64,000 nt of DNA from Dyadobacter sp. Leaf189 (GTDB lineage Bacteria > Bacteroidota > Bacteroidia > Cytophagales > Spirosomataceae): positions 1,299,999 to 1,363,998 of the forward strand of contig NZ_LMPS01000001.1 of NCBI RefSeq assembly GCF_001424405.1, in the 5' to 3' direction. Of this stretch, positions 9,006 through 17,369 are shown piece by piece (position 1 is the first letter of the stretch; the number at the start of each line of letters is the position of its first letter). A program made the translations under genes and the position numbers. The notes under the pieces are model-generated. The model was not told the DNA's origin. It did not search any database and saw only the letters and a list, made by a program, of their open reading frames with translations.

Positions 9006-9013
9006 ATTATGGG

Positions 9014-10060
9014 TCAGGGAATTTCGATAGTTACATTGTCGCTGTCGACGTAGGCCGAGCACGTCAGGACCCAGCCTTCCGCTAAATCCTTATCCGTCAG
9101 AACTTCATTTACGCTCATGTGGACAGAGCCCGTCTTGCAAATGCCTGCGCAGGTAGAGCAGCGGCCGCCTTTGCAGCTATATGGAAGGCGAATACCCTCG
9201 GCGAGCGCGGCATCTAGCACGGTTGTATGCGCGGGTACATGGAGGTGGTACAATTTTTCGCGGAAATTGAGCACAATGTTATGCGGGTATGATTCAGGCG
9301 GGGGAGAGGGCGCGGAAGTGATCACGAAGTTCTCTTTTCTGATCTGATCTTTGGAAAACCCCATAAAATGGAGTGTGATCTCCGATGAGCGCATCAGATC
9401 AAATGGTCCGCAAATAAAAAAGCGCGCGTCTGCGGGACTGTATTTTAGCGACTTATTTACAAGCTGTTCCAGCCGCGTGTTGTTGATCCTTCCCCGGATC
9501 CCGTTCCATTCATCGGTAGGTTGACTATGAATGTGAATAGCGCGGAAACGCTCCTGGTATTTGCTTTCAAGGTCAAGTATCTGCTGCCAAAATAGGGTGG
9601 TTTTTATATTACGGCTTGCGTAAATAAGCGTTACGTGCAGCTGTGGACCCTCGCTGAGGGTTTGTTTCAAAATAGAAAACAAGGGTGTAATTCCGCTTCC
9701 CGCGCCAATCAGTACAATGTCGCGCTCGCCGGAAATACTTTCTTCAAGCACAAACCTCCCGGAGGGAAACAGGGTAGTGAAAATGTCACCTTCCTGAACA
9801 TGATCAATCCAGAAACGCGAGATTTCGCCATTGGGTACGCGCTTGACGGTAATGGAAGGATAAGTGTCCACATCAGGCGCCGAGCTCATGGAGTAGGAGC
9901 GCCGTACTTCGTGACCGTGCATTTCGATCAGGAAGGTCAGGAACTGGCCAGCTTTGTAGACAAGCGGCTTTCCATCTGTTCTTTCGAAAACAAAGGTTTT
10001 TGCATCGTCAGCCTCTTTGATAATCTGCCTGACCTTTATGGATATCGTCGAATCTGACAT
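9014..10060 (-). CDS. PaaE-like ferredoxin-NADP reductase with C-terminal 2Fe-2S domain
   Basis: 348 residues in three domains: an FAD-binding barrel with RRSYSMSS (residues 53-60), an NAD(P)-binding domain with GAGSGITPL, and a C-terminal plant-type ferredoxin with cysteines 296, 301, 304 and 334 (CX4CX2CX29C). This is the electron-transfer component layout of PaaE and other class IA oxygenase reductases, passing electrons from NAD(P)H through FAD and 2Fe-2S to an oxygenase or desaturase. No paa genes are present. The start lies 1 bp after the stop of the DxDDTA gene, so the two are tightly co-transcribed and may work together. The electron acceptor is unknown. Confidence 0.92.
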   Translation of the reverse strand: MSDSTISIKVRQIIKEADDAKTFVFERTDGKPLVYKAGQFLTFLIEMHGHEVRRSYSMSSAPDVDTYPSITVKRVPNGEISRFWIDHVQEGDIFTTLFPSGRFVLEESISGERDIVLIGAGSGITPLFSILKQTLSEGPQLHVTLIYASRNIKTTLFWQQILDLESKYQERFRAIHIHSQPTDEWNGIRGRINNTRLEQLVNKSLKYSPADARFFICGPFDLMRSSEITLHFMGFSKDQIRKENFVITSAPSPPPESYPHNIVLNFREKLYHLHVPAHTTVLDAALAEGIRLPYSCKGGRCSTCAGICKTGSVHMSVNEVLTDKDLAEGWVLTCSAYVDSDNVTIEIP

Positions 10061-10061
10061 G

Positions 10062-11177
10062 TTACTTTTTCAATTGGTTTGACACGTCGGCGGCAGTATT
10101 TTCAACCTGCGCCCACAGCATTTCGTACTCCGCCAGCAAAGTCCACGAATGCGCTTCACATACCCATTTCATGTGGAAGAGCGGAGATATAGACAGTTTA
10201 TAAAGCAGCGGATTCTCATAGGCGGTGAGAAGGCCGGCAATGAAAAAGCCGAATCCTTCAAAATGTTTCGCGCTGAATTGCTCAACCGGGATACGTTTTG
10301 TGGCTACACCAAGCCGCATGAGAGAAATGGATAGCAAAACCCAGTCCATATCGTGCAGGGAAGTGGTGAGCAGCTGTTGCGTATCGGCTATCAACTTGAT
10401 CCTGACAGATTCAAGTGCAGCAGGTTCGAATGCAGCTATCAGACGCGCCACGTGGTAAATGATCAGCGGAGTCCGCGGGTACTGGTGTGCGCAGCGAAAG
10501 GGGACTTTGATGTACCGATCGGTTGCTATTACTGAGCGAATGTATTCCAGACTGGCGTGGTCGTGTTCATTGAGCGGCAGCCCGTATTGATGGATACAGT
10601 AGAGCATGTTGCTCAACACACACACATCGAACTCTACATACATATTCTTACCAAACCAGGTGGAATAGGCTTTCAGGTTCCGGTACTCGGGGTAAGTATT
10701 CCTGATCCACAATTTGTATCCATTGGAATGTATCGCCAGCTTTTCTTTCAACCAGGCAAGTTCCTCCCGCGTCGGATTACTTGTCAAGTAGATGAAAGCA
10801 GTGTCATCTATGTCGTCGGGAATGCGGAAATGCTCGAAGCGGCGGAAAATGTAACCGTTCGGGAAGTGTTTAGAAGGTTTCGTTTTCCAGAAATTGTAGG
10901 TTTTCAGTCCGTCTTTATTTCTGAAATCGGGATAGTTGGCAATGATCTTTTCACAAATACGATCGATCTGCGCCGCGGTTTCTCCGGTAACGTGCCTGCG
11001 AATGGATTGCAGTGTAAAGCAGATAATGGCTGAGAAGAATATCGTTGTATCCTGCCGTTTGTAGCCGATCAGCGGGTTAATCCGCTGCGCGGGAAAAATC
11101 CCTGCTGGAAAATAGTTGTCTCCCGTGGATTGCAGTTTTTCAATCTCTGTAATAAATCGATGCAGCGGCTGCTTCAT
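10062..11177 (-). CDS. Unknown protein with a class II terpene-cyclase-like DxDDTA motif
   Basis: 371 residues, no signal peptide, predicted mostly helical. I do not recognise a named family. The segment IPDDIDDTAFIYL (residues 119-131) contains DxDDTA (D122, D124, D125), the acid motif with which class II diterpene and triterpene cyclases protonate their substrate in an alpha/alpha-barrel. Aromatic and repeat-like helices (LKTYNFW, LKAYSTWFG) fit a toroid fold, but the length is shorter than full cyclases and no QW repeats are clear. It is the first gene of a two-gene operon with the PaaE-like reductase. Cyclase or prenyl-chain chemistry is a hypothesis; a short motif could be coincidence. 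Confidence 0.5.
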   Translation of the reverse strand: MKQPLHRFITEIEKLQSTGDNYFPAGIFPAQRINPLIGYKRQDTTIFFSAIICFTLQSIRRHVTGETAAQIDRICEKIIANYPDFRNKDGLKTYNFWKTKPSKHFPNGYIFRRFEHFRIPDDIDDTAFIYLTSNPTREELAWLKEKLAIHSNGYKLWIRNTYPEYRNLKAYSTWFGKNMYVEFDVCVLSNMLYCIHQYGLPLNEHDHASLEYIRSVIATDRYIKVPFRCAHQYPRTPLIIYHVARLIAAFEPAALESVRIKLIADTQQLLTTSLHDMDWVLLSISLMRLGVATKRIPVEQFSAKHFEGFGFFIAGLLTAYENPLLYKLSISPLFHMKWVCEAHSWTLLAEYEMLWAQVENTAADVSNQLKK

Positions 11178-11200
11178 GTCCTGAAACTAACAAAACATTA

Positions 11201-11234
11201 AAAAAAAAGAAACCCTGCCTCACGACAGGGTTTC
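11201..11234 (-). terminator. Rho-independent terminator after the Nfu gene
   Basis: GAAACCCTG and CAGGGTTTC form a perfect 9-bp stem with an 8-nt loop. On the minus strand the stem is followed by eight T residues. It ends the nfu transcript just before the next minus-strand gene. Confidence 0.88.
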
Positions 11235-11254
11235 CAAAAGAAATCGGGAAAAGC

Positions 11255-11851
11255 TTAAACGCCTTCTGCAACTACTTCTTTTACATCGGGTACCATTCTG
11301 GTCAGCAAGTTTTCAATGCCTGCTTTCAATGTCAATGTAGAAGACGGGCAGCCGCTGCACGAGCCTTGCAGCAATACTTTCACAGTGCCTGATTCTTCAT
11401 TGAATGAATGGAAGTTGATCGCTCCACCGTCTGACTCCACTGCCGGCCTCACGTACTGGTCTAGCGCTGCTTTGATTTTCTGCACGGTGTCCGAATCGCG
11501 GGAATCTACGATCAGGGTATTTTTATCAATAGTTTGCTGTTCAAAAACAGGGTGGTTTTCTTCGAAATATATTTTAATGAATTGCTTGGTATCTCTCAAC
11601 ACATCTTCCCATGCAATGTTGTCATCTTTCGTAATTGTGACGAAGTTACTGGCAATAAATACGCGCTTTACGTGCGGAAACTGAAACAGGTCGGACGCAA
11701 GCGGAGAAGCTTTTCCTTCTTCAAGGGCGGCCTGAAGGGAAGGGTAGTCAAAAGAAAGCCCGTCGGGTACCAGCTCGAAGTTCAGTACAAACTTCATTGA
11801 ATTCGGGTTGGGGCTTAATTCGGTATATACAAAAACTGGACGTGTAAGCAT
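11255..11851 (-). CDS. Nfu-type iron-sulfur scaffold/carrier protein
   Basis: 198 residues. The N-terminal Nfu_N domain begins near TELSPNPNSMKFVLN, and the C-terminal NifU-like domain carries the cluster-binding CSGC (C165, C168) in GSCSGCPSSTL. Such proteins receive a 4Fe-4S cluster from the SUF machinery as a dimer and deliver it to target enzymes. The two-domain order (Nfu_N plus NifU_C) is the common Bacteroidota and mitochondrial NFU1 arrangement, unlike E. coli NfuA with its A-type domain. It sits alone between terminators, followed by the DxDDTA/ferredoxin-reductase operon. Confidence 0.92.
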   Translation of the reverse strand: MLTRPVFVYTELSPNPNSMKFVLNFELVPDGLSFDYPSLQAALEEGKASPLASDLFQFPHVKRVFIASNFVTITKDDNIAWEDVLRDTKQFIKIYFEENHPVFEQQTIDKNTLIVDSRDSDTVQKIKAALDQYVRPAVESDGGAINFHSFNEESGTVKVLLQGSCSGCPSSTLTLKAGIENLLTRMVPDVKEVVAEGV

Positions 11852-11935
11852 GTCAGTAGAATGATTGGAAATAGGTTGTACTCAATTCAAACAAGCAAAG
11901 CGTGCTTTTGGTTTTCCATTGGGTTGTTGTAAAAG

Positions 11936-11972
11936 AAAAAACCCGTAAGGTGCGGGACCTGACGGGTTTTTT
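11936..11972. terminator. Bidirectional terminator after rpmA
   Basis: AAAAAACCCGT pairs with ACGGGTTTTTT around a 15-nt loop. The A-run and T-run make it usable on both strands; it lies directly after the rpmA stop and so ends the rplU-rpmA operon. Confidence 0.85.
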
Positions 11973-11990
11973 AAGAGCATTAACTAAAAA

Positions 11991-12281
11991 CTAAGCTTCT
12001 GCAGTAGCAGTAGTTTCAGCAGCAACTGCGATCGGCTCGATGTGAACGTAAGATCTGTTTTCACGTGTTTTGCGAAAAACAACATTACCATCAACCAATG
12101 CAAACAAAGTATGGTCACGACCGATACCTACGTTTTTGCCAGGATTGTGTTTGGTACCACGCTGACGAACAAGGATATTTCCTGCTTTGGCAACCTGACC
12201 ACCGAATAATTTTACTCCAAGACGCTTGCTTTCCGATTCACGTCCGTTTTTCGAGCTACCTACACCTTTCTTATGTGCCAT
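11991..12281 (-). CDS. rpmA: 50S ribosomal protein L27
   Basis: 96 residues beginning [16 protein letters not shown], the invariant N-terminus that reaches the peptidyl-transferase centre, followed by [20 protein letters not shown] and [10 protein letters not shown]. There is no cleavable N-terminal extension like that of Firmicutes L27. The last 15 residues are an alanine/threonine-rich tail that varies between species. It lies 74 bp downstream of rplU in the usual L21-L27 operon. Confidence 0.98.
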   Translation of the reverse strand: MAHKKGVGSSKNGRESESKRLGVKLFGGQVAKAGNILVRQRGTKHNPGKNVGIGRDHTLFALVDGNVVFRKTRENRSYVHIEPIAVAAETTATAEA

Positions 12282-12355
12282 GATATCTTAACTATTAGTT
12301 GTTATTTCCTGATTGAATAAAACTCCGGCTTCGATTTCTGTTGCCGGAAGCTGCA

Positions 12356-12667
12356 TTAAGCTACGATCTCGTCGATGCTGATTTTGGTCAGATATTGACG
12401 GTGACCGTTTTTAACGCGGTAGCCTTTACGTCTTTTTTTCTTGAAGACGATCACTTTCTCACCTTTAAGGTGTTCAAGGACAGTTGCCTTTACAGAAGCG
12501 CCTGCTACTGTAGGTAGTCCAACCGATACTGTGCCTCCGTTGTCAACGAGAAGGACTTTGTCAAATACAAGTGCAGCGTTCACGTCACCTTCAAGCCTAT
12601 GCGTGAAGATTTCGCGACCCTTTTCAACTTTAAATTGCTGACCTGCGATTTCTACGATTGCGTACAT
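12356..12667 (-). CDS. rplU: 50S ribosomal protein L21
   Basis: 103 residues starting [17 protein letters not shown], with the typical VLLVDNGG and the basic C-terminus [15 protein letters not shown] that binds 23S rRNA. It is the first gene of the rplU-rpmA operon. A consensus promoter lies 37 bp upstream of the start codon (12704-12734), leaving a short leader without an evident regulatory structure. Confidence 0.98.
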   Translation of the reverse strand: MYAIVEIAGQQFKVEKGREIFTHRLEGDVNAALVFDKVLLVDNGGTVSVGLPTVAGASVKATVLEHLKGEKVIVFKKKRRKGYRVKNGHRQYLTKISIDEIVA

Positions 12668-13019
12668 GTTAATAAATTAAGTAAGCTGTTTCAAAATGAG
12701 GTGCAAAGATAAACAGCTAAACACAGAATGACAATATTTTAGCAATATTATTGAGCCCGGATAGGGGTACCTGCGTATATTATTTGTTCGTTGAATAGGG
12801 AAACCGCTGTATTGGTTGTCTTTTGTTACATTTACCTGTGCAGCCAGCAACAAAGCAGGTCCCGGAATGCGCCTGCAAAAAGGCTTTTATAAGATTGCAT
12901 GACGCCCGAACGTTTTGTTTCTGTGGCACTTGCCGGTCTTTAACAAAAATTAACAGTACTGATTGTTACTTTTCCACGGGAATTCCGTCTCAATAGAGAA
13001 TGCATTTAAATTCGACATT
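12668..13019. other. 350-bp divergent intergenic region
   Basis: It separates rplU (minus) from the redoxin gene (plus). The rplU promoter lies at 12704-12734. The remainder is moderately AT-rich; I see no credible short gene, repeat or RNA in it and no clear promoter for the redoxin gene. Confidence 0.6.
12704..12734 (-). promoter_or_regulatory. Promoter of rplU-rpmA
   Basis: On the minus strand: TTG (12734-12732), 20-nt spacer, then TATCTTTG (12711-12704), matching the Bacteroidota consensus. The position, 37 bp before the L21 start, suits a strong ribosomal-protein promoter. Confidence 0.75.
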
Positions 13020-13673
13020 ATGAAAATTGGTTTATGGATTTCCCTGGTGCTATGTACGGGATTGTCGTTCTCATCTCACGGCGAAGATCGGCGCGGGCGG
13101 GAAGCGGCTGTCTATGAGCAAGGCCAAGGCGGGTACCAGATCGGCGATGCGGTAGCAGGTTTTCAGCTCAAAAACACGAACGGGAATACGGTATCCCTGA
13201 ATGATTATGGTAATGCAAAAGGTCTGATCGTCGTATTTACAAGCAATCATTGTCCATTTGCCAAAGCTTACGAAGACCGGATTATAGCGCTTAACAGCAA
13301 GTTTTCGGGTCAGGGATTTCCTGTTGTAGCAATCAATCCAAGCGATCCCGGTACGCATCCTGATGATACTTTTGAAAAAATGAAAGAACGGGCATTGTCC
13401 AAGAATTACGGATATCCCTACCTGTCAGACCAGGCCCAGCAGGTATCCCGGGCTTTTGGCGCAGCCAGGACACCGCAGGTTTTTGTAGTACAAAAAAGCG
13501 GTTCAAAGTTTATTGTACGCTATATTGGCATGATCGACGACAATCCGCAGGATCCAGGCTGGGTTACAAAGCTGTATGTTGAAGACGCCGTGAACAACCT
13601 GCTTGGCGGGAAGCCCGTGGTAACTACCATCACAAAACCCGTAGGTTGTCCGATCAAATGGAAAAACCAGTAA
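13020..13673 (+). CDS. Secreted redoxin (AhpC/TSA, thioredoxin-fold) protein
   Basis: 217 residues from MKIGLWISLVLC, which gives a signal peptide; the frame is open upstream, but the extension would bury it. The thioredoxin-fold redoxin domain has a peroxiredoxin/TlpA-like FTSNHCPFAKAYEDR segment with one cysteine instead of CxxC; a second cysteine lies only near the C-terminus (PVGCPIKW). It could act as a periplasmic thiol peroxidase or redox carrier. The substrate is unknown. The stop lies 19 bp before the SMP-30 gene, so the two form an operon. Confidence 0.85.
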   Translation: MKIGLWISLVLCTGLSFSSHGEDRRGREAAVYEQGQGGYQIGDAVAGFQLKNTNGNTVSLNDYGNAKGLIVVFTSNHCPFAKAYEDRIIALNSKFSGQGFPVVAINPSDPGTHPDDTFEKMKERALSKNYGYPYLSDQAQQVSRAFGAARTPQVFVVQKSGSKFIVRYIGMIDDNPQDPGWVTKLYVEDAVNNLLGGKPVVTTITKPVGCPIKWKNQ

Positions 13674-13692
13674 AATCATTGCATTCATCCCG

Positions 13693-14601
13693 ATGAACAA
13701 ACGTATCCTTCTCTTCGCGACCGTTTTCTTATTATTTGTTCAGATTGCCTGGGCACAAACCAAAAGCAAGAAATTTTCGAGCGAAGGCGAGTTTACCAGT
13801 AATTGCGAAGGCCCTGCTGTGGACGATGAAGGCAATGTATATGCTGTAAACTTTGCACGTGACGGTACGATCGCGATCATGAATGGAAAAGGCAATGCAA
13901 GCTTTTTTGTGACTTTGCCGAAAGGAAGTACCGGCAATGGTATCCGGTTTGGGGATAAAAACACATTCTACGTGGCCGACTTCACCGGGCACAACATCCT
14001 GAAAGTGGACCTGATCACGAAGAATATTTCGGTTTTTGCCAATGAACCGAAGATGAACCAGCCTAATGATCTTGCGATTACCGCGTCGGGAAACATTTTT
14101 TGTTCAGATCCGAACTGGAAAGAAGGTACAGGGCAGATCTGGCACGTTTCCCCAGATGGAAAGGTGAAACTCGCGGCGGAGAATATGGGTACCACCAATG
14201 GAATAGACGTGAGCCCCGACGAAAAGAAATTGTATGTCAATGAGAGTGTACAGCGCAATGTATGGGTATTTGACCTGGCTGCTGACGGTACGCTAAGCAA
14301 TAAAAAGCTGCTGTATCATTTCGAAGATGGAGGAATGGACGGTATGCGCTGCGATGTGAATGGGAATCTCTACATCGCGCGGCACGGAAAAGGCGAGGTA
14401 GCGATCCTCTCACCAGAAGGCAAGATCATTCAAACAGTTACTACGATCGGGAAAAAGGTCTCCAACATCTGCTTTGGTGGCCGTAATGGAAAAACCTGCT
14501 ACATCACATTGCAGGACCGCGGCTGTCTGGAAACTTTCAAAGCGCCCACAGCCGGTAGGGAATGGGCGATGATGAAAGCATTTGCCAAAAACAACAAGTA
14601 G
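13693..14601 (+). CDS. Secreted SMP-30/gluconolactonase-like beta-propeller
   Basis: 302 residues. The signal peptide ends at IAWAQ. The remaining six-bladed propeller has the family's metal-site residues in CEGPAVDDEG (Glu), QPNDLAIT (Asn), TNGIDVSPDEK (Asn/Asp) and DGMRCDVNG (Asp). Relatives hydrolyse sugar lactones or other cyclic esters with a divalent metal. The export signal places it in the periplasm. It is the second gene of the redoxin operon; the actual lactone is unknown. Confidence 0.88.
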   Translation: MNKRILLFATVFLLFVQIAWAQTKSKKFSSEGEFTSNCEGPAVDDEGNVYAVNFARDGTIAIMNGKGNASFFVTLPKGSTGNGIRFGDKNTFYVADFTGHNILKVDLITKNISVFANEPKMNQPNDLAITASGNIFCSDPNWKEGTGQIWHVSPDGKVKLAAENMGTTNGIDVSPDEKKLYVNESVQRNVWVFDLAADGTLSNKKLLYHFEDGGMDGMRCDVNGNLYIARHGKGEVAILSPEGKIIQTVTTIGKKVSNICFGGRNGKTCYITLQDRGCLETFKAPTAGREWAMMKAFAKNNK

Positions 14602-14705
14602 CAACTCCTTAGTTTTTCATTAAAAATTCTTAATCATAATTGTCAGCTGGTATTTTGTAACTTACTTTGCAGCTCAAAGTACTTTTCAATTTTATCATCA
14701 AAATT

Positions 14706-15389
14706 ATGATAATGGAAATTCTAGCAGGCTATTTACAGCGTAACCAGAAAATTGCATTGATCGCATTCGTGTCGGCTGCGGCAATGAGCTTATTGTTGTT
14801 TCGGATTTTGCTGCACGACTGGGATTTTGTCTTCCTGTCCTGGAACCTGTTTCTGGCCTGGGTACCCCTGATTTTTATTAAATGGGTGGACGAAATGGAA
14901 GCGCAGCGCCGGGCTCCTTTTGGTCTGCTGATGTGCTACCTTCTTGTCTGGTTGCTGTTCTTTCCTAATGCACCTTACATTATCACGGACCTGAAACATT
15001 TGCGCGGGATCGGCGACAATATCATCTGGTACGACTCACTGATGATCTTTACTTTCTCGGTCGCGGGATTTTTAGCCGGGCTCTACAGTATCCGCATTGT
15101 ACACCGTATTATCAATGCACGCTGGAATGAGGCACTGGCCTGGACTGTGATCCTGTTTTCGATGATACTGAGCGGATTCGGTGTATTTCTTGGCCGCTAC
15201 GGTCGTTGGAACAGCTGGGATATTCTGACAAAACCAGTGTCTTTGTTAAGGGGTATTTTTGAAAGTATGCAAAATCCACTGGCTATAAAACACACCATCA
15301 CGTTTTCGTTCGTGCTGATGTTATTGTACTTTGCGTTCCACATTTTCGCAGAACTAAAACAAAATGAAGGGACCCATCGATATCCGTAA
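14706..15389 (+). CDS. DUF1361 integral membrane protein
   Basis: 227 residues if translation starts at MIMEILAG (a second ATG two codons later is possible; an ATG 13 codons upstream is less likely). Six or so hydrophobic helices with the DUF1361 hallmarks FFPNAPYIITDL and FLGRYGRWNSWD. The family is widespread and has no known function. The 3' end overlaps the next gene, a diacylglycerol kinase, by 26 bp, which suggests translational coupling and perhaps a shared role in lipid or envelope metabolism. Confidence 0.85.
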   Translation: MIMEILAGYLQRNQKIALIAFVSAAAMSLLLFRILLHDWDFVFLSWNLFLAWVPLIFIKWVDEMEAQRRAPFGLLMCYLLVWLLFFPNAPYIITDLKHLRGIGDNIIWYDSLMIFTFSVAGFLAGLYSIRIVHRIINARWNEALAWTVILFSMILSGFGVFLGRYGRWNSWDILTKPVSLLRGIFESMQNPLAIKHTITFSFVLMLLYFAFHIFAELKQNEGTHRYP

Positions 15390-15738
15390 GGCACTGCGCA
15401 GTTTTACCTTCGCCGGTGTCGGGATCTTCAACCTATTCCGGTACGAAAACAACGCCAGAATCCATTTGATTGCCTGTCTCGCCGTAGTCGCTGCCGGAGT
15501 GGGATTCCAGATTTCAGCCACGGAATGGATGATCCTTGTCATTCAGATTGCCCTGGTTTGGGCGGCAGAAGCATTTAATACTGCGCTTGAAAAGCTGGCT
15601 GATCTCGTGTCACCCGGCTATCACCCGGTGATCAAAGTAGTAAAAGATACTGCGGCTGCCGGTGTGCTGATCCTCGCTATTTCGGCGGTGATCGTGGGCG
15701 CCATCATATTTTTCCCAAAACTCCTTGTATTGCTCTGA
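15364..15738 (+). CDS. dgkA: Diacylglycerol/undecaprenol kinase family protein
   Basis: 124 residues: a short cytoplasmic N-terminus then three membrane helices, the normal DgkA size. The catalytic region EAFNTALEKLADL, with the two acidic residues that bind Mg-ATP, and the conserved ENNARIHL and VKDTAAAGVL segments are intact. Gram-negative DgkA phosphorylates diacylglycerol, while Gram-positive and many Bacteroidota forms act on undecaprenol; which applies here is not decidable. The gene starts inside the end of the DUF1361 gene. Confidence 0.92.
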   Translation: MKGPIDIRKALRSFTFAGVGIFNLFRYENNARIHLIACLAVVAAGVGFQISATEWMILVIQIALVWAAEAFNTALEKLADLVSPGYHPVIKVVKDTAAAGVLILAISAVIVGAIIFFPKLLVLL

Positions 15739-15774
15739 TTTGTACTACTCGCATTTATTAATGTAAATATATTT

Positions 15775-16890
15775 ATGAACTCCAACCAGGATTCCCTGCA
15801 CACGCTGACCGAGATCCGCGATTTAATGGAGCGCTCGTCAAAGTTCCTTTCGCTCAGCGGGCTGAGCGGTGTATTCGCTGGCTTGTTTGCATTGATTGGT
15901 GCCGCAGCGGCTTATTTAAGATATAAAACAGATTGGTTTGAAGAAATCCTGAGTCCCTTCGGCGCTTACCATGGACCTTCGGGAAAGCCGCTGATCGGCT
16001 TTTTGTTCGTCGACGGACTTCTGGTTTTGATCCTGTCGCTGGCAGTCGGTATCCTGCTGACGGTGCGGAAAGGACGAAAAAAAGGGTTGACAGTCTGGAA
16101 CAGCAGCTCCCGCCGTTTGCTGGTCAGTATGCTGATCCCGCTCGGTACCGGAGGCGTATTTTGCCTGGCGATGCTGCATTACGGCTTTATCTGGCTGGTT
16201 TTTCCGGCAACATTACTCTTTTACGGGCTGGCTTTGGTGAATGCGAGCAGGTTCACTTACCCGGAGCTTTTCTACCTGGGAATGCTGGAAATTACAATCG
16301 GCTGCATTGCGCTCTTTATGACGGGTTATTCACTGCTTTTCTGGGCTTTCGGGTTTGGAGTACTTCATATTATCTACGGACTTACGATGCACAATCGTTA
16401 TGACCGGGACAAGAGCAAAACCGGCAATACAGCTGCAAAAGGCTTGATCGTGGTGTTAATGCTGCTGTTTTCTGCCAAAAGCAATGGGCAGGTGGCGCCG
16501 GATAGTACCATCAAACAAGCTATTAAGTGGTATGACAAGGAGACGATCTATTTGCGCGGCGCTAACAGCTACGTCAAGGATAATGTCGTTTATTCGGGTC
16601 AGCGTGCATTGAAAAGGGAGTTTTTAGTGTCGACTCGCGGATTTGATCTTTATATGAGATCGCGGCGTACACGAACTATCGGTCTGGTGATTTCGGTTGC
16701 AGGTTCAGCGGGGTCCATTATTTCCCTGATTTCAGGAAACCGGGACAACCTGCGGACATTTTTTTGGGTTTCGGTTGGAACAGGTCTTGTTTCGGCCGGC
16801 CTCACAGGCAGAGCTAATAACCTGCGTGATGAAGCAGTTTGGGTAAGAAATCGCGATGCGATGCGCTTTATGCAACCCATTGTAGAGTAA
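15775..16890 (+). CDS. Membrane protein fused to a second secreted-like domain
   Basis: 371 residues of unrecognised function in two dissimilar halves. Residues 1-220 start with a cytoplasmic helix (LTEIRDLMERSSKFLSLSG) and hold about six membrane helices, as in proteins often paired with small winged-helix regulators in Bacteroidota. At about 221-240 comes a stretch that looks like a signal peptide (GLIVVLMLLFSAKSNGQ), followed by a 130-residue domain with two further hydrophobic segments. This reads like two genes fused in frame. The winged-helix gene follows 20 bp later and probably regulates or is regulated with it. Confidence 0.65.
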   Translation: MNSNQDSLHTLTEIRDLMERSSKFLSLSGLSGVFAGLFALIGAAAAYLRYKTDWFEEILSPFGAYHGPSGKPLIGFLFVDGLLVLILSLAVGILLTVRKGRKKGLTVWNSSSRRLLVSMLIPLGTGGVFCLAMLHYGFIWLVFPATLLFYGLALVNASRFTYPELFYLGMLEITIGCIALFMTGYSLLFWAFGFGVLHIIYGLTMHNRYDRDKSKTGNTAAKGLIVVLMLLFSAKSNGQVAPDSTIKQAIKWYDKETIYLRGANSYVKDNVVYSGQRALKREFLVSTRGFDLYMRSRRTRTIGLVISVAGSAGSIISLISGNRDNLRTFFWVSVGTGLVSAGLTGRANNLRDEAVWVRNRDAMRFMQPIVE

Positions 16891-16910
16891 TTTGATGGGA
16901 GGCGAACAAA

Positions 16911-17207
16911 ATGGAATGGTTAGAGAAATTCAATAAGGTATTTGAAAGTAAGATCAGGCTGGGATTAATGTCAGTGCTGGTGGTGAATGATGCTGTCAGC
17001 TTCAACGAGCTGAAAGAGCTTCTGCAGCTGACAGACGGGAATCTGGCGTCGCATTTGAAAGCTTTGGAGGAAATCAAATATGTTGAGGTTCAAAAACAGT
17101 TCGCCGGCAGAAAACCTTTAACAACCTACAAAGCCACCGAACTGGGGCACAAAGAATTCACCGAACATTTGCAGGTACTTGAAAACATGATCAAGGCGAA
17201 TTTGTAG
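16911..17207 (+). CDS. Small winged-helix transcriptional regulator
   Basis: 98 residues, almost entirely one winged helix-turn-helix of the HTH_34/ArsR-like type: SFNELKELLQLTDGNLASHL is the recognition region and KPLTTYKATELG the wing. No effector domain or metal-binding cysteines are present. Such regulators are commonly encoded next to a multi-pass membrane protein beginning with LTEIRDLME, as here (20 bp gap), forming a conserved two-gene unit whose signal is unknown. Confidence 0.85.
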   Translation: MEWLEKFNKVFESKIRLGLMSVLVVNDAVSFNELKELLQLTDGNLASHLKALEEIKYVEVQKQFAGRKPLTTYKATELGHKEFTEHLQVLENMIKANL

Positions 17208-17245
17208 AAGGAGGAAAGGGAGGAAGGAGAAAAGGGAGGAACAAC

Positions 17246-17285
17246 AAAAAACCGGAAGCTGGCTCACCCAACTCCCGGTTTTTTT
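17246..17285. terminator. Bidirectional terminator after the winged-helix gene
   Basis: The outer arms of the ACCGG/CCGGT hairpin extend into A and T runs, and inner pairs AGCTGG with CCAACT add to the stem. It is the left copy of the DUF2911 terminator and now ends the plus-strand wHTH transcript. Confidence 0.75.
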
Positions 17286-17302
17286 ATTATAGAGATATTA
17301 CC

Positions 17303-17369
17303 TCAGAACTTTACAGGTACTGAAAACCCTTCTTTGTCCCACTGGAAATCAACAGATTTGTCGGTTACA
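17303..17369 (-). pseudogene. Duplicated 3' remnant of the DUF2911 gene
   Basis: The minus strand encodes the last 22 residues of the nearby DUF2911 protein (VTDKSVDFQWDK ... VPVKF, stop TGA) and then loses similarity abruptly at 17369. Immediately upstream and in frame comes a TAA and a 20-codon frame starting with ATG at 17434 (MIFKAVSNYPMAEMKDVTAE), so the remnant itself is not translated. It marks the edge of a duplication or insertion event. Confidence 0.85.

Larger units (their letters stand above)
8492..9013. other. 520-bp intergenic region with promoters, palindromes and hairpin
   Basis: No convincing protein gene. Between the LacI gene and the ferredoxin reductase gene (both on the minus strand) I see: a minus-strand -7 element at 8528-8535; a tandem 8-mer TGGCTGAT at 8568-8583; the inverted repeat ATCGTGTACGAT at 8679-8690, a possible LacI-family operator; a plus-strand consensus promoter at 8741-8770; and a strong hairpin at 8971-9005. 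An 11-codon ORF (8830-8865) is the only reading frame with an ATG behind the promoter. See the candidate RNA entry. Confidence 0.6.
17246..17369. repeat. Left copy of a 124-bp direct repeat (terminator plus DUF2911 tail)
   Basis: It matches 18589-18712 at 121 of 124 positions without gaps (constant offset 1343). The copy contains the bidirectional terminator and the last 22 codons of the DUF2911 gene on the minus strand, including its TGA at 17303-17305. The two copies bracket the lipoprotein gene 17489-18574. Confidence 0.9.

Noticed and set aside
9014-10060. Assignment as paaE of phenylacetate degradation
   Set aside because: No paaABCD or other phenylacetate genes in the window; only the general reductase type is supported.
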